DNA of 16,130 nt from contig CAZAEO010000042.1 of NCBI GenBank assembly GCA_964484285.1, positions 1 through 16,130 on the forward strand, written 5' to 3'. Shown one piece after another: positions 1-6,088 of this stretch. The stretch is from CAZUQP01 sp964484285. GTDB lineage: Bacteria > Pseudomonadota > Gammaproteobacteria > DSM-16500. The notes beneath the pieces are model-generated. The model was not told the DNA's origin. It saw nothing but the letters and a program-made list of their open reading frames with translations, and ran no database searches. Position numbers and translations under genes: made by a program. Numbering within the stretch: the stretch's first letter is position 1; each line of letters opens with the position of its first letter.

Positions 1-30
1 TGAGCGAATTTTTTCGAAGAGATTGGCCAT
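1..30 (-). CDS. Possible start of an unidentified gene, cut by the window edge
   Basis: An ATG at base 30 on the minus strand opens a frame reading MANLFEKIRS to the window edge, 22 bp past the rnhB stop and in the same direction. Ten residues cannot identify a protein; some MreB proteins start with a similar F-x-K-I-R stretch, but that is only a guess. No good ribosome binding site precedes it, so it may also be chance. Confidence 0.25.
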   Translation of the reverse strand, partial: MANLFEKIRS

Positions 31-52
31 GCATGGAGGTTATGCAAGAGGT

Positions 53-640
53 CTACTCAATTAAAGACATCACAGGCGCATAAGAACGACGGTGAATCGA
101 ACAAGGCCCATATTGAGTAAGCGCAGCCAAATGTGCTTTGGTAGCATATCCTTTATGTTTTGCAAAACCGTATTGTGGAAACTCTTTATCTAATAGCAGC
201 ATTTCACGATCACGCGTGACTTTCGCAATAATCGATGCAGCGCTAATCACCGGTTCAGTTTGATCACCGCGGATAATTGTTTGTGTTTTACAAGCTAAAA
301 CTGGGCAACGATTGCCATCAACTAATGCCCTATTAGGAATAACACTTAATTGAGACACTGCCCGTTGCATAGCAAGCATGGTTGCTTTTAGAATATTCAG
401 GCGATCTATTTCATGCACATCCGCACGACCTACGCTCACTGCATAAGCTTGCTCATAAATAATAGCAAACAAATGTTCTCTTTGTTTTTCCGTCAATTGC
501 TTTGAATCTGCTAATCCAGCAATGGGTTTTTGCGGGTCTAAAATGACTGCCGCGGCAATCACGGGGCCTGCCAATGGGCCGCAGCCCGCTTCATCAATCC
601 CCGCTATGAGTAGCTGGACAGCCGTTTGTTCTTTTATCAT
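53..640 (-). CDS. rnhB: Ribonuclease HII
   Basis: RNase HII cuts 5' of ribonucleotides embedded in DNA (ribonucleotide excision repair) and also degrades RNA in RNA-DNA hybrids, in the cytoplasm. The 195-residue protein aligns with E. coli RnhB almost end to end. The four catalytic acids are visible: D16 and E17 (IDEAG), D108 (DGNRCP) and D126 (RGD), followed by the conserved SAASIIAKVTRD and FPQYGFAKHKGY blocks. The odd point is residue 20: the family's GRG motif reads GCG here, with a TGC codon at 581-583 on the minus strand. In most gammaproteobacteria rnhB directly follows lpxB; here an opposite-strand gene lies between them, so rnhB must have its own promoter in 641-823, where I could not pick a convincing one. 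The start is the ATG at 640; a weak GGAA lies 10 bases upstream. Identity is certain, the start less so. Confidence 0.96.
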   Translation of the reverse strand: MIKEQTAVQLLIAGIDEAGCGPLAGPVIAAAVILDPQKPIAGLADSKQLTEKQREHLFAIIYEQAYAVSVGRADVHEIDRLNILKATMLAMQRAVSQLSVIPNRALVDGNRCPVLACKTQTIIRGDQTEPVISAASIIAKVTRDREMLLLDKEFPQYGFAKHKGYATKAHLAALTQYGPCSIHRRSYAPVMSLIE

Positions 641-693
641 GTATTGTTTTTTCCATGGACAAAATATATAATTATGATTGCTTTTTGCCCTAA

Positions 694-711
694 TTTACCG
701 ACTTTACCGAC
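694..711. repeat. Tandem 9-bp direct repeat upstream of rnhB
   Basis: TTTACCGAC occurs twice back to back (694-702 and 703-711) in the AT-rich gap between the divergent starts of rnhB and the orphan gene. The rest of 641-823 holds AT-rich promoter-like sequence and no gene. It could be a repeated binding half-site or a chance duplication. Confidence 0.4.
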
Positions 712-785
712 CTGCCATACAAAGAAAAAAGTTAATAAATTGAGTAAGTTAATATAAGTAAATCCGCAATAAGATACAAGCGATA

Positions 786-791
786 TATAAT
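786..791 (+). promoter_or_regulatory. Candidate -10 box for the orphan gene
   Basis: A perfect TATAAT lies 33 bases ahead of the ATG at 824. The matching -35 position, TCCGCA at 763-768 with a 17-base spacer, is poor. In sequence this AT-rich a single hexamer is weak evidence. Confidence 0.3.
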
Positions 792-823
792 TATAAATAG
801 AACACATCCAACAATAAGAAAAA

Positions 824-1870
824 ATGCAAACAAAACGAGGCCTCATTGTGAAGACACGATTACGATTTATTGATTTTCTTAAAAGCCCAAATGAAGACAT
901 TAAAGAAAAGAGAGATCTTTTTTTGCATTTCGCTAAAAAAAATATGTTGCTTAGCCCTGATAGGTTGGCCAATGCTTTTGAAATAACTAAAACGCCGATT
1001 AATATTCCAACTCTCTCTTTTCTCAGCGCAAGTTACATGAACTTATTACAAGATGTGAACCTCGTACCACATCCAGGGGATGCTGACAGAATGATTCCCG
1101 ACGCTCAAAGCGAGCGTCAAATAAAAACTTTTGCCATGCACGTACTTTTATGTGCGTGTGACGAAGTCCTCAATGAAACAGGCGCACTTCATCCTGCTTT
1201 TTTAAAAGCTTTTAAAATAAAACATGAATACAGGTCAAGAAATGATTTTATTAGCGGCATGGCCTCACAAATCATGATGATGATTACATCTTCTAAAAAC
1301 ATCCGTAGCGAGCAAGAACAAATTAAGAATCCTGATGATGCCTTTAAATTTAAATTACATGCCATTGCTCATATAATCAATACAAGCAAAAAAAGCATAA
1401 AAAATATAGATAATGTACGTAAAAAATATATTGAATTATCTGCTTACATAAAAAATGACACACCGGAATTTTATAGCATTATGTTAGACAATAATTTTTA
1501 TTTATACAAATCGTTTACTGATTATTTTTATAACGTCATATTGCACCCTCTCACATGTACCTTAGCTAAATTAGCTTCTAAAGAAATAGCAAATGCTTGT
1601 AAAAATTTACAAAAAGAATTTATAAAGTTACGCACAGGGGATCCAATAAATCCAGAAATTATTCAAGATTCGCTAGAAAAAATTAAAAAGATTTATAAAG
1701 ATTCAAATGAATTAAATAAAAAATTTAAGGTACGCAGCAATTTTTTCTTTAAAGAGCAAATGAGTCAAATTGAAATAAATACTATTCAGAAATCTATTAC
1801 GGTTATAGAGTCCATACGAAGTAATCTAGCCCTGCAACCTGCACTTGAACCTACTAAAAGGATCCTGTGA
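824..1870 (+). CDS. Hypothetical protein, AT-rich orphan inserted in the lpx cluster
   Basis: I do not recognise this 348-residue protein. It is soluble-looking, with no signal peptide and no membrane segment. It is rich in Lys, Asn and Ile and probably mostly alpha-helical, with a charged, possibly coiled-coil stretch around residues 275-310. A more hydrophobic section runs around residues 60-115 (NIPTLSFLSASYMNLL; FAMHVLLCACDEVLNE). It is visibly more AT-rich than its neighbours, lies against the direction of the operon, and separates lpxB from rnhB, all of which suggest acquisition. Its stop codon region overlaps the end of lpxB by 17 bp. The ATG at 824 has only an A-rich upstream region; the in-frame GTG at 848 has GAGG 7 bases upstream and may be the true start, giving 340 residues. 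In a Legionellales genome such a protein could be a Dot/Icm effector, but its C-terminus (EPTKRIL) lacks an acidic E-block and has Arg and Lys at -3 and -4, so the sequence gives no direct support. Confidence 0.75.
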   Translation: MQTKRGLIVKTRLRFIDFLKSPNEDIKEKRDLFLHFAKKNMLLSPDRLANAFEITKTPINIPTLSFLSASYMNLLQDVNLVPHPGDADRMIPDAQSERQIKTFAMHVLLCACDEVLNETGALHPAFLKAFKIKHEYRSRNDFISGMASQIMMMITSSKNIRSEQEQIKNPDDAFKFKLHAIAHIINTSKKSIKNIDNVRKKYIELSAYIKNDTPEFYSIMLDNNFYLYKSFTDYFYNVILHPLTCTLAKLASKEIANACKNLQKEFIKLRTGDPINPEIIQDSLEKIKKIYKDSNELNKKFKVRSNFFFKEQMSQIEINTIQKSITVIESIRSNLALQPALEPTKRIL

Positions 1871-3014
1871 TCACCTTGATCACCGCTTGCGCTGCTTGCT
1901 GATTCGCACCACAACGCAATGTTTCATGAATGTCTAAAAATTTTTTTTCTAATACTGCTATTTTTTCTGGGTGATCCAAATAATCCATTAATGCTGCATG
2001 AATATACTGTGGATTTGCATCGTCTTGAATAAATTCAGGCACTAACTTTTCATTTGCTAACAAATTAGGTAAAGCAATAAATTTGAGCTTAACTAAATGT
2101 CGTGCGATGCGATACGTGAGACTCGCCATACGATAGGCTACCACCATCGGACGCTTAAATAACATCGTTTCTAATGTGGCAGTGCCTGATGTGACCAACA
2201 CCAAATCAGCCGCCGCCATCACATCATGTGAACATCCACGAAAAAATGTAATGGGTAAATCCGGCGCATATTGCTGACAAAGCTGCTGAAATTCTTGATC
2301 ACGCGTTTCATTCACCGCAGACGTGATAAATTTGAGATGAGGACGTGCTTGCCAACAACATTTAGCAGATTCAATAAATACGTTAGCCAAATACGTTAAT
2401 TCATTGCGACGACTGCCTGGTAATAATGCAATATACGTCGCATCACTATCGAGTTGTAATTTTTTTCTAGCAAGTAATTTATCTGCATGCAAAGGGATAG
2501 CATCGGCTAATGGATGCCCGACAAATTGCGCGGGTACATTATGTTGATGATAAAAATCCGCCTCAAAGGGAAAAAGCGTCAATACTAAATCAGTGGATTT
2601 AGCAATTTTGTAAATTCGTTTTTGCCGCCAGGCCCATACAGATGGACTCACATAGTGAATGACCGGAATACCTGCGCAACGCAATTTTAACTCTAAACCT
2701 AAATTAAAATCAGGTGAATCAATTCCAATAAACACTGCGGGACGATGTTGTATAAAATGATGATACAAATTGTTGCGAATACGGAAAAGCTCAGGTAAAC
2801 GCATCAAGGGCTCAACAAGCCCCATCACTGATAAACGTTCCATATCATGCAAACTATGGCAACCTGCTTCAATCATGTGTGGCCCGCCAATGCCAGTAAA
2901 ATGAATAGCGGGTATATGTTCACGTAGTGCAGTTATCAATCCAGCGCCTAACAAGTCACCGGAATGTTCGCCTGCAAGAATACCGATGTTGAGTAAGTTG
3001 GATGATGTTTTCAT
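1854..3014 (-). CDS. lpxB: Lipid-A-disaccharide synthase
   Basis: LpxB joins UDP-2,3-diacylglucosamine to lipid X, forming the beta-1',6 disaccharide of lipid A at the inner face of the cytoplasmic membrane. The 386-residue protein has the family landmarks in order: GEHSGD (15-20), GIDSPDFN (97-104), YVSPSVWAWR (121-130), FVGHPLAD (164-171), LLPGSR (197-202), then a conserved SGTATLE and NLLANEKLVPEFIQ in the C-terminal glycosyltransferase half. The open frame extends upstream to 3107, but those 31 residues overlap lpxA and have no counterpart in E. coli LpxB; the ATG at 3014 matches the usual N-terminus and leaves a 37-bp gap after lpxA. Its ribosome binding site is weak. The final 17 bp overlap the converging orphan gene, and no terminator is seen there. 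Confidence 0.97.
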   Translation of the reverse strand: MKTSSNLLNIGILAGEHSGDLLGAGLITALREHIPAIHFTGIGGPHMIEAGCHSLHDMERLSVMGLVEPLMRLPELFRIRNNLYHHFIQHRPAVFIGIDSPDFNLGLELKLRCAGIPVIHYVSPSVWAWRQKRIYKIAKSTDLVLTLFPFEADFYHQHNVPAQFVGHPLADAIPLHADKLLARKKLQLDSDATYIALLPGSRRNELTYLANVFIESAKCCWQARPHLKFITSAVNETRDQEFQQLCQQYAPDLPITFFRGCSHDVMAAADLVLVTSGTATLETMLFKRPMVVAYRMASLTYRIARHLVKLKFIALPNLLANEKLVPEFIQDDANPQYIHAALMDYLDHPEKIAVLEKKFLDIHETLRCGANQQAAQAVIKVITGSF

Positions 3015-3051
3015 TCTTATATACCAGATCCAGCCATTCGGGACTAAAAAA

Positions 3052-3822
3052 TTAACGAATAATCCCACGCTCAGAGGTATTAATAAAATCAATAAACATC
3101 TGCACATCTGGACAGGTTAATAACATTTCTTCCAGCTGCTCCAATGCTTGTTTAATTGTTAGCCCTTTGCGATAAATCACTTTATAAGCACGTCGTAACG
3201 TCATAATAGTGTCAGCAGCAAAACCACGGCGCTGCATGCCAATAATATTCAAACCAAATGGTTTAGCATAATATCCTGATACTTTCACAAAAGGTGGAAC
3301 ATCTTTATCAATCATGGAACCCATCGACGCAAAACTATGCGCACCTACACGACAAAATTGAAATGCACCAGAAAAACCGCCCATACTGACATAATCTTCA
3401 ACAACGACATGTCCTGCTAACGACGCATTATTAGCAAATATAGTGTGGTTACCTACAATACAATCATGCGCAATATGCACATAAGCCATAAATAAATTAT
3501 CATGACCAATGCGTGTGACAGATTTATCTTGCACTGTACCACGATTAAACGTACAAAATTCACGGATAATGTTTCGATCCCCTATCTCAAGATAGGTTTT
3601 TTCTCCCTGAAATTTTTTGTCTTGCGGATCTTCACCTATCGATGCAAATTGGAAAATTTTATTATGTTTGCCAATGCGTGTCGCGCCTTTAACCACAACA
3701 TGCGGCCCTATCCAGGTTCCTTCATCAATTTCAACATCTGCACCAATCACTGTCCAGGGTCCAATTTCTACATTGGTAGCAATACGTGCAGTTGGATCAA
3801 TAATAGCAGTATGATGTATCAC
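3052..3822 (-). CDS. lpxA: UDP-N-acetylglucosamine O-acyltransferase
   Basis: LpxA starts lipid A synthesis by moving a 3-hydroxyacyl chain from acyl carrier protein to the 3-OH of UDP-GlcNAc. The 256-residue protein shows left-handed beta-helix hexapeptide repeats over roughly residues 1-185 and the helical C-terminal region with MQRRGF. Catalytic His119 (E. coli H125) is in HIAHDC; H116, H138 and K70 match E. coli H122, H144 and K76. Two positions differ from E. coli: H160 is Phe154 here, and the acyl-chain ruler Gly173 is Met167. P. aeruginosa LpxA also has Met at the ruler and uses a C10 chain, so a shorter acyl chain is an inference. The start codon is GTG (3820-3822), with AAGGGG six bases upstream, and the fabZ stop is two bases away, so translation is probably coupled. 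Confidence 0.97.
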   Translation of the reverse strand: MIHHTAIIDPTARIATNVEIGPWTVIGADVEIDEGTWIGPHVVVKGATRIGKHNKIFQFASIGEDPQDKKFQGEKTYLEIGDRNIIREFCTFNRGTVQDKSVTRIGHDNLFMAYVHIAHDCIVGNHTIFANNASLAGHVVVEDYVSMGGFSGAFQFCRVGAHSFASMGSMIDKDVPPFVKVSGYYAKPFGLNIIGMQRRGFAADTIMTLRRAYKVIYRKGLTIKQALEQLEEMLLTCPDVQMFIDFINTSERGIIR

Positions 3823-3824
3823 AA

Positions 3825-4268
3825 CTAACCCCTTCGCGCACTTAATAATTCAGCGGAACAAACTACTTCATCGCCAACGTACGCTGTTCCTTCTAGTTTC
3901 CAGATTTCTCTTTTAGCGCGCAATAATTTGATTTCTAAGCGCAATTGATCCCCAGGTTCTACAACACGGCGAAAACGTGCATTATCAATACCCGCAAATA
4001 AATATAAAGCACCACTGTCCGGAAATGTGTTTGTTGATTTATAAGCTAAGACACCTGCTGCCTGTGCCAATGCCTCAAGAATTAATACACCTGGCATAAC
4101 AGGTAAGTTAGGAAAATGTCCTACGAAAAAAGGCTCATTCATTGTCACATTTTTTATTGCAACAATTGACTCCCCTTCTTTGATTTCAATGATACGGTCA
4201 ATCAATAAAAAAGGTGGACGATGAGGCAGATACTTGAGTATTTCATGAATATCCATAACACTCTTCAT
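3825..4268 (-). CDS. fabZ: 3-hydroxyacyl-ACP dehydratase
   Basis: FabZ dehydrates 3-hydroxyacyl-ACP in fatty acid elongation and competes with LpxA and LpxD for the same hydroxyacyl-ACP, which explains its place between their genes. The 147-residue single hot-dog fold has LPHRPPFLLIDR (14-25), the active-site helix start GHFPNLPVMPGVLILEA with catalytic His51 and Glu65, and a conserved DNARFRRVVEPGDQL. Its ATG overlaps the lpxD stop as ATGA, and a strong GGAGG (4277-4281) lies 8 bases upstream inside the end of lpxD, supporting this start over the ATG four codons later. Length is normal. Confidence 0.97.
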   Translation of the reverse strand: MKSVMDIHEILKYLPHRPPFLLIDRIIEIKEGESIVAIKNVTMNEPFFVGHFPNLPVMPGVLILEALAQAAGVLAYKSTNTFPDSGALYLFAGIDNARFRRVVEPGDQLRLEIKLLRAKREIWKLEGTAYVGDEVVCSAELLSARRG

Positions 4269-5323
4269 GTTGCTTCCCTCCCCATTAATTCTTCCAGAGC
4301 AAGCTCTAATGCCTTAACACGCTGGATCAAATGACCTAACCGATGCACTCGAGCCGCATTCTTTCGCCATTCGCTATTGGTGACCAACCCACCTATTCCT
4401 GAGGAATAAATTCCAGGGTCTCGAACTGATTTACTAACCTCAGTACCCCCGGTAATCACAACGTTATCAGCAACTGTGATATGCCCAACAAAGCCCGACT
4501 GTCCGCCAACTAAGCAATTACTACCAATAGTGGTACTACCAGCAACGCCTACGCATCCTGCTATGGCAGTATGCTTCCCAATACGAACGTTGTGACCCAG
4601 CTGAATAAGATTATCTAACTTGGCTCCCTGCTCAATCACGGTATCATTAATGGCACCACGATCAATAGTACAATTCGCACCAATTTCGACATTATCTTCA
4701 ATAATCACACCGCCTAATTGTGGCACCTTGTGCCAAACACCTTTATGTTTAGCAATGCCAAATCCGTCACTACCAATCACAGTACCACTCGCGATCAAGA
4801 CGTTTTTTCCAATAATGACTTTGTGATAAAGAGTCACATTCGCTTCTAATCGTGAACCTTCCCCTATTTCAGAGCATGCTCCCACTACACAACCAGGCCC
4901 AATCATTGCCCATGCAGCCAATTTGACATTGTCTTCAATCACACAATTAGCACCAACACTGGCTTTTAGATCAATTTGACAATTCTGCCCAATAACAGCG
5001 CTTGGATGAATACCAGGAGAATCTTGCGGTTTATCATCAAAAAAAGCAGCAATTTTTGCATAAATGTAATAAGGGTCTTTGCAAATTAATACATTAGCTT
5101 GGCACTCAACTGCGTCTTCAGCTGTTGCAACAACCGCTGAAGCTTGTGTACTTGATAAATATTTTTTATAGAGAGGATTTGTTAAAAATGTAATACATCC
5201 TGGCTGACCGTCTTGAATAGTACAGACTCCCTGAATTCGGCAATTAGGATTACCCTGAACAATAACATCCAATCCTTGAACCAAATCTGCCAATGTATAT
5301 TGCTTATGCTGTTTTTGTTTCAT
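4265..5323 (-). CDS. lpxD: UDP-3-O-(3-hydroxyacyl)glucosamine N-acyltransferase
   Basis: LpxD adds the second 3-hydroxyacyl chain, to the amino group, in the third step of lipid A synthesis. The 352-residue protein has the uridine-binding N-terminal domain (about 1-100), a left-handed beta-helix of hexapeptide repeats (about 105-310), and a C-terminal helix with VKALELALEEL that pairs in the trimer. The catalytic histidine is His244 in LDNLIQLGHNV, matching E. coli H239; TIDRGAINDTVI (219-230) and GSDGFG are also conserved. It is ten or so residues longer than E. coli LpxD, mainly at the ends. The ATG at 5323 has no clear Shine-Dalgarno sequence, but there is no better in-frame start. It overlaps fabZ by 4 bp. 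Confidence 0.97.
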   Translation of the reverse strand: MKQKQHKQYTLADLVQGLDVIVQGNPNCRIQGVCTIQDGQPGCITFLTNPLYKKYLSSTQASAVVATAEDAVECQANVLICKDPYYIYAKIAAFFDDKPQDSPGIHPSAVIGQNCQIDLKASVGANCVIEDNVKLAAWAMIGPGCVVGACSEIGEGSRLEANVTLYHKVIIGKNVLIASGTVIGSDGFGIAKHKGVWHKVPQLGGVIIEDNVEIGANCTIDRGAINDTVIEQGAKLDNLIQLGHNVRIGKHTAIAGCVGVAGSTTIGSNCLVGGQSGFVGHITVADNVVITGGTEVSKSVRDPGIYSSGIGGLVTNSEWRKNAARVHRLGHLIQRVKALELALEELMGREAT

Positions 5324-5384
5324 TTTTTACGGAGTCTCTATAATAAGTTCCTCCCTTGATAAAGGGGAGAAATTAACTTGTCTC

Positions 5385-5417
5385 AAAACCAAAAGGCCAA
5401 GAAACTTGTCCTGGCCT
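5385..5417 (-). terminator. Candidate attenuator or weak terminator between skp and lpxD
   Basis: On the minus strand AGGCCA (5417-5412) and TGGCCT (5399-5394) form a perfect 6-bp stem with a 12-base loop, followed by TTT, GG and TTTT. The stem is short and the U-tract is broken, so it would terminate only part of the transcripts. A second hairpin with one G-U pair (5351-5369) follows nearer lpxD, without a U-tract. Confidence 0.35.
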
Positions 5418-5443
5418 ATGTTAATGCAGCAAAAATAAACGCA

Positions 5444-5959
5444 TTACTTATCAAATTCAGAAGCGACTTGCTTAGTAATGTCAGCACTGTCTGTTGCATA
5501 AACGACTGCTTGTGAATCTAATACCAAGGTGTAACTATTCTTTTTCGCAATTGAAGAAATAATATCATTCAATTGTGATAATACACTTTTCATAATTCTA
5601 TTTTGTTCTTTGCTCAAATCTTCCTGAAATGCAGTTGCATCTTTTGACAAACTGGTTTGATCATCTGTGATTTTTTTCTGCATCGCATCTTTTGATTTTT
5701 GATTCATCGTAGGCGATTCTCTTTTAAATTTATCTAACTCATCTTGCAATGATTTTTGCGCAGCAATTAATTTTTCTTGCCGGCTCTTGAATTGACCTTG
5801 CAATTTCTTATTGAGATTTGCGATTTTGGGTGATTGTTGGAAAATCTGTTGCACATTAACTACAGCAATAACAGGTTGAGTTTTTGCATTGTCTGCAGCA
5901 TAGGCCCCTGTCATGCCAATTAATAAAAATGAACTTAAAACAGCCAACACCTTTTTCAT
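5444..5959 (-). CDS. skp: Periplasmic chaperone Skp/OmpH
   Basis: Skp is a trimeric jellyfish-shaped periplasmic chaperone that holds unfolded outer-membrane proteins on their way to the BAM complex, which fits its place next to bamA. The 171-residue protein has a Sec signal peptide (basic start MKK, hydrophobic core, likely cleavage after AYA, residue 21), a short beta strand VIAVVNVQQIFQQSP (30-44), a long Lys/Gln/Glu/Asp-rich helical hairpin of about residues 45-125, and a C-terminal strand YTLVLDSQAVVYA. The frame can be extended four codons to 5971, but GGAG sits inside that extension, six bases ahead of the ATG at 5959, so 5959 is the start. Confidence 0.93.
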   Translation of the reverse strand: MKKVLAVLSSFLLIGMTGAYAADNAKTQPVIAVVNVQQIFQQSPKIANLNKKLQGQFKSRQEKLIAAQKSLQDELDKFKRESPTMNQKSKDAMQKKITDDQTSLSKDATAFQEDLSKEQNRIMKSVLSQLNDIISSIAKKNSYTLVLDSQAVVYATDSADITKQVASEFDK

Positions 5960-6039
5960 AGTGATCTCCAAATTAATTAATAATTATTCCCATTAAAATA
6001 CATCATTCCATCTAGGATTTGCTAACGTCTCGCCTCAAG

Positions 6040-6069
6040 ATAATAGAAATGTCAACAGATCCGAATCAA
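6040..6069 (-). promoter_or_regulatory. Candidate sigma-70 promoter for skp
   Basis: On the minus strand TTGATT (6069-6064), an 18-base spacer, and TATTAT (6045-6040) lie in the 129-bp gap between bamA and skp, about 80 bases ahead of the skp start. The hexamers match 4/6 and 5/6. No obvious sigma-E type element was found here. Confidence 0.35.
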
Positions 6070-6088
6070 AGTCGATAGTATGTCATGT

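Noticed and set aside
637..972. Minus-strand frame of 111 codons overlapping the start of the orphan gene and the gap
   Set aside because: Low-complexity, Phe/Ile/Tyr/Ser-rich translation of AT-rich DNA with no motif; most of the plus-strand gene's start region would be antisense to it. Not a credible gene.
3015..3107. 31-codon N-terminal extension of lpxB
   Set aside because: It overlaps the end of lpxA and has no counterpart in LpxB; the ATG at 3014 gives the usual N-terminus.
5350..5356. GGGAGG-like ribosome binding site on the minus strand between skp and lpxD
   Set aside because: No ATG, GTG or TTG follows at a workable distance; the lpxD start is 27 bases away. It is more likely one arm of the hairpin.
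6050..6055. Perfect TTGACA on the minus strand upstream of skp
   Set aside because: No -10 box at 16-18 bases; TATTAT lies only five bases after it and is better served by TTGATT at 6069-6064.
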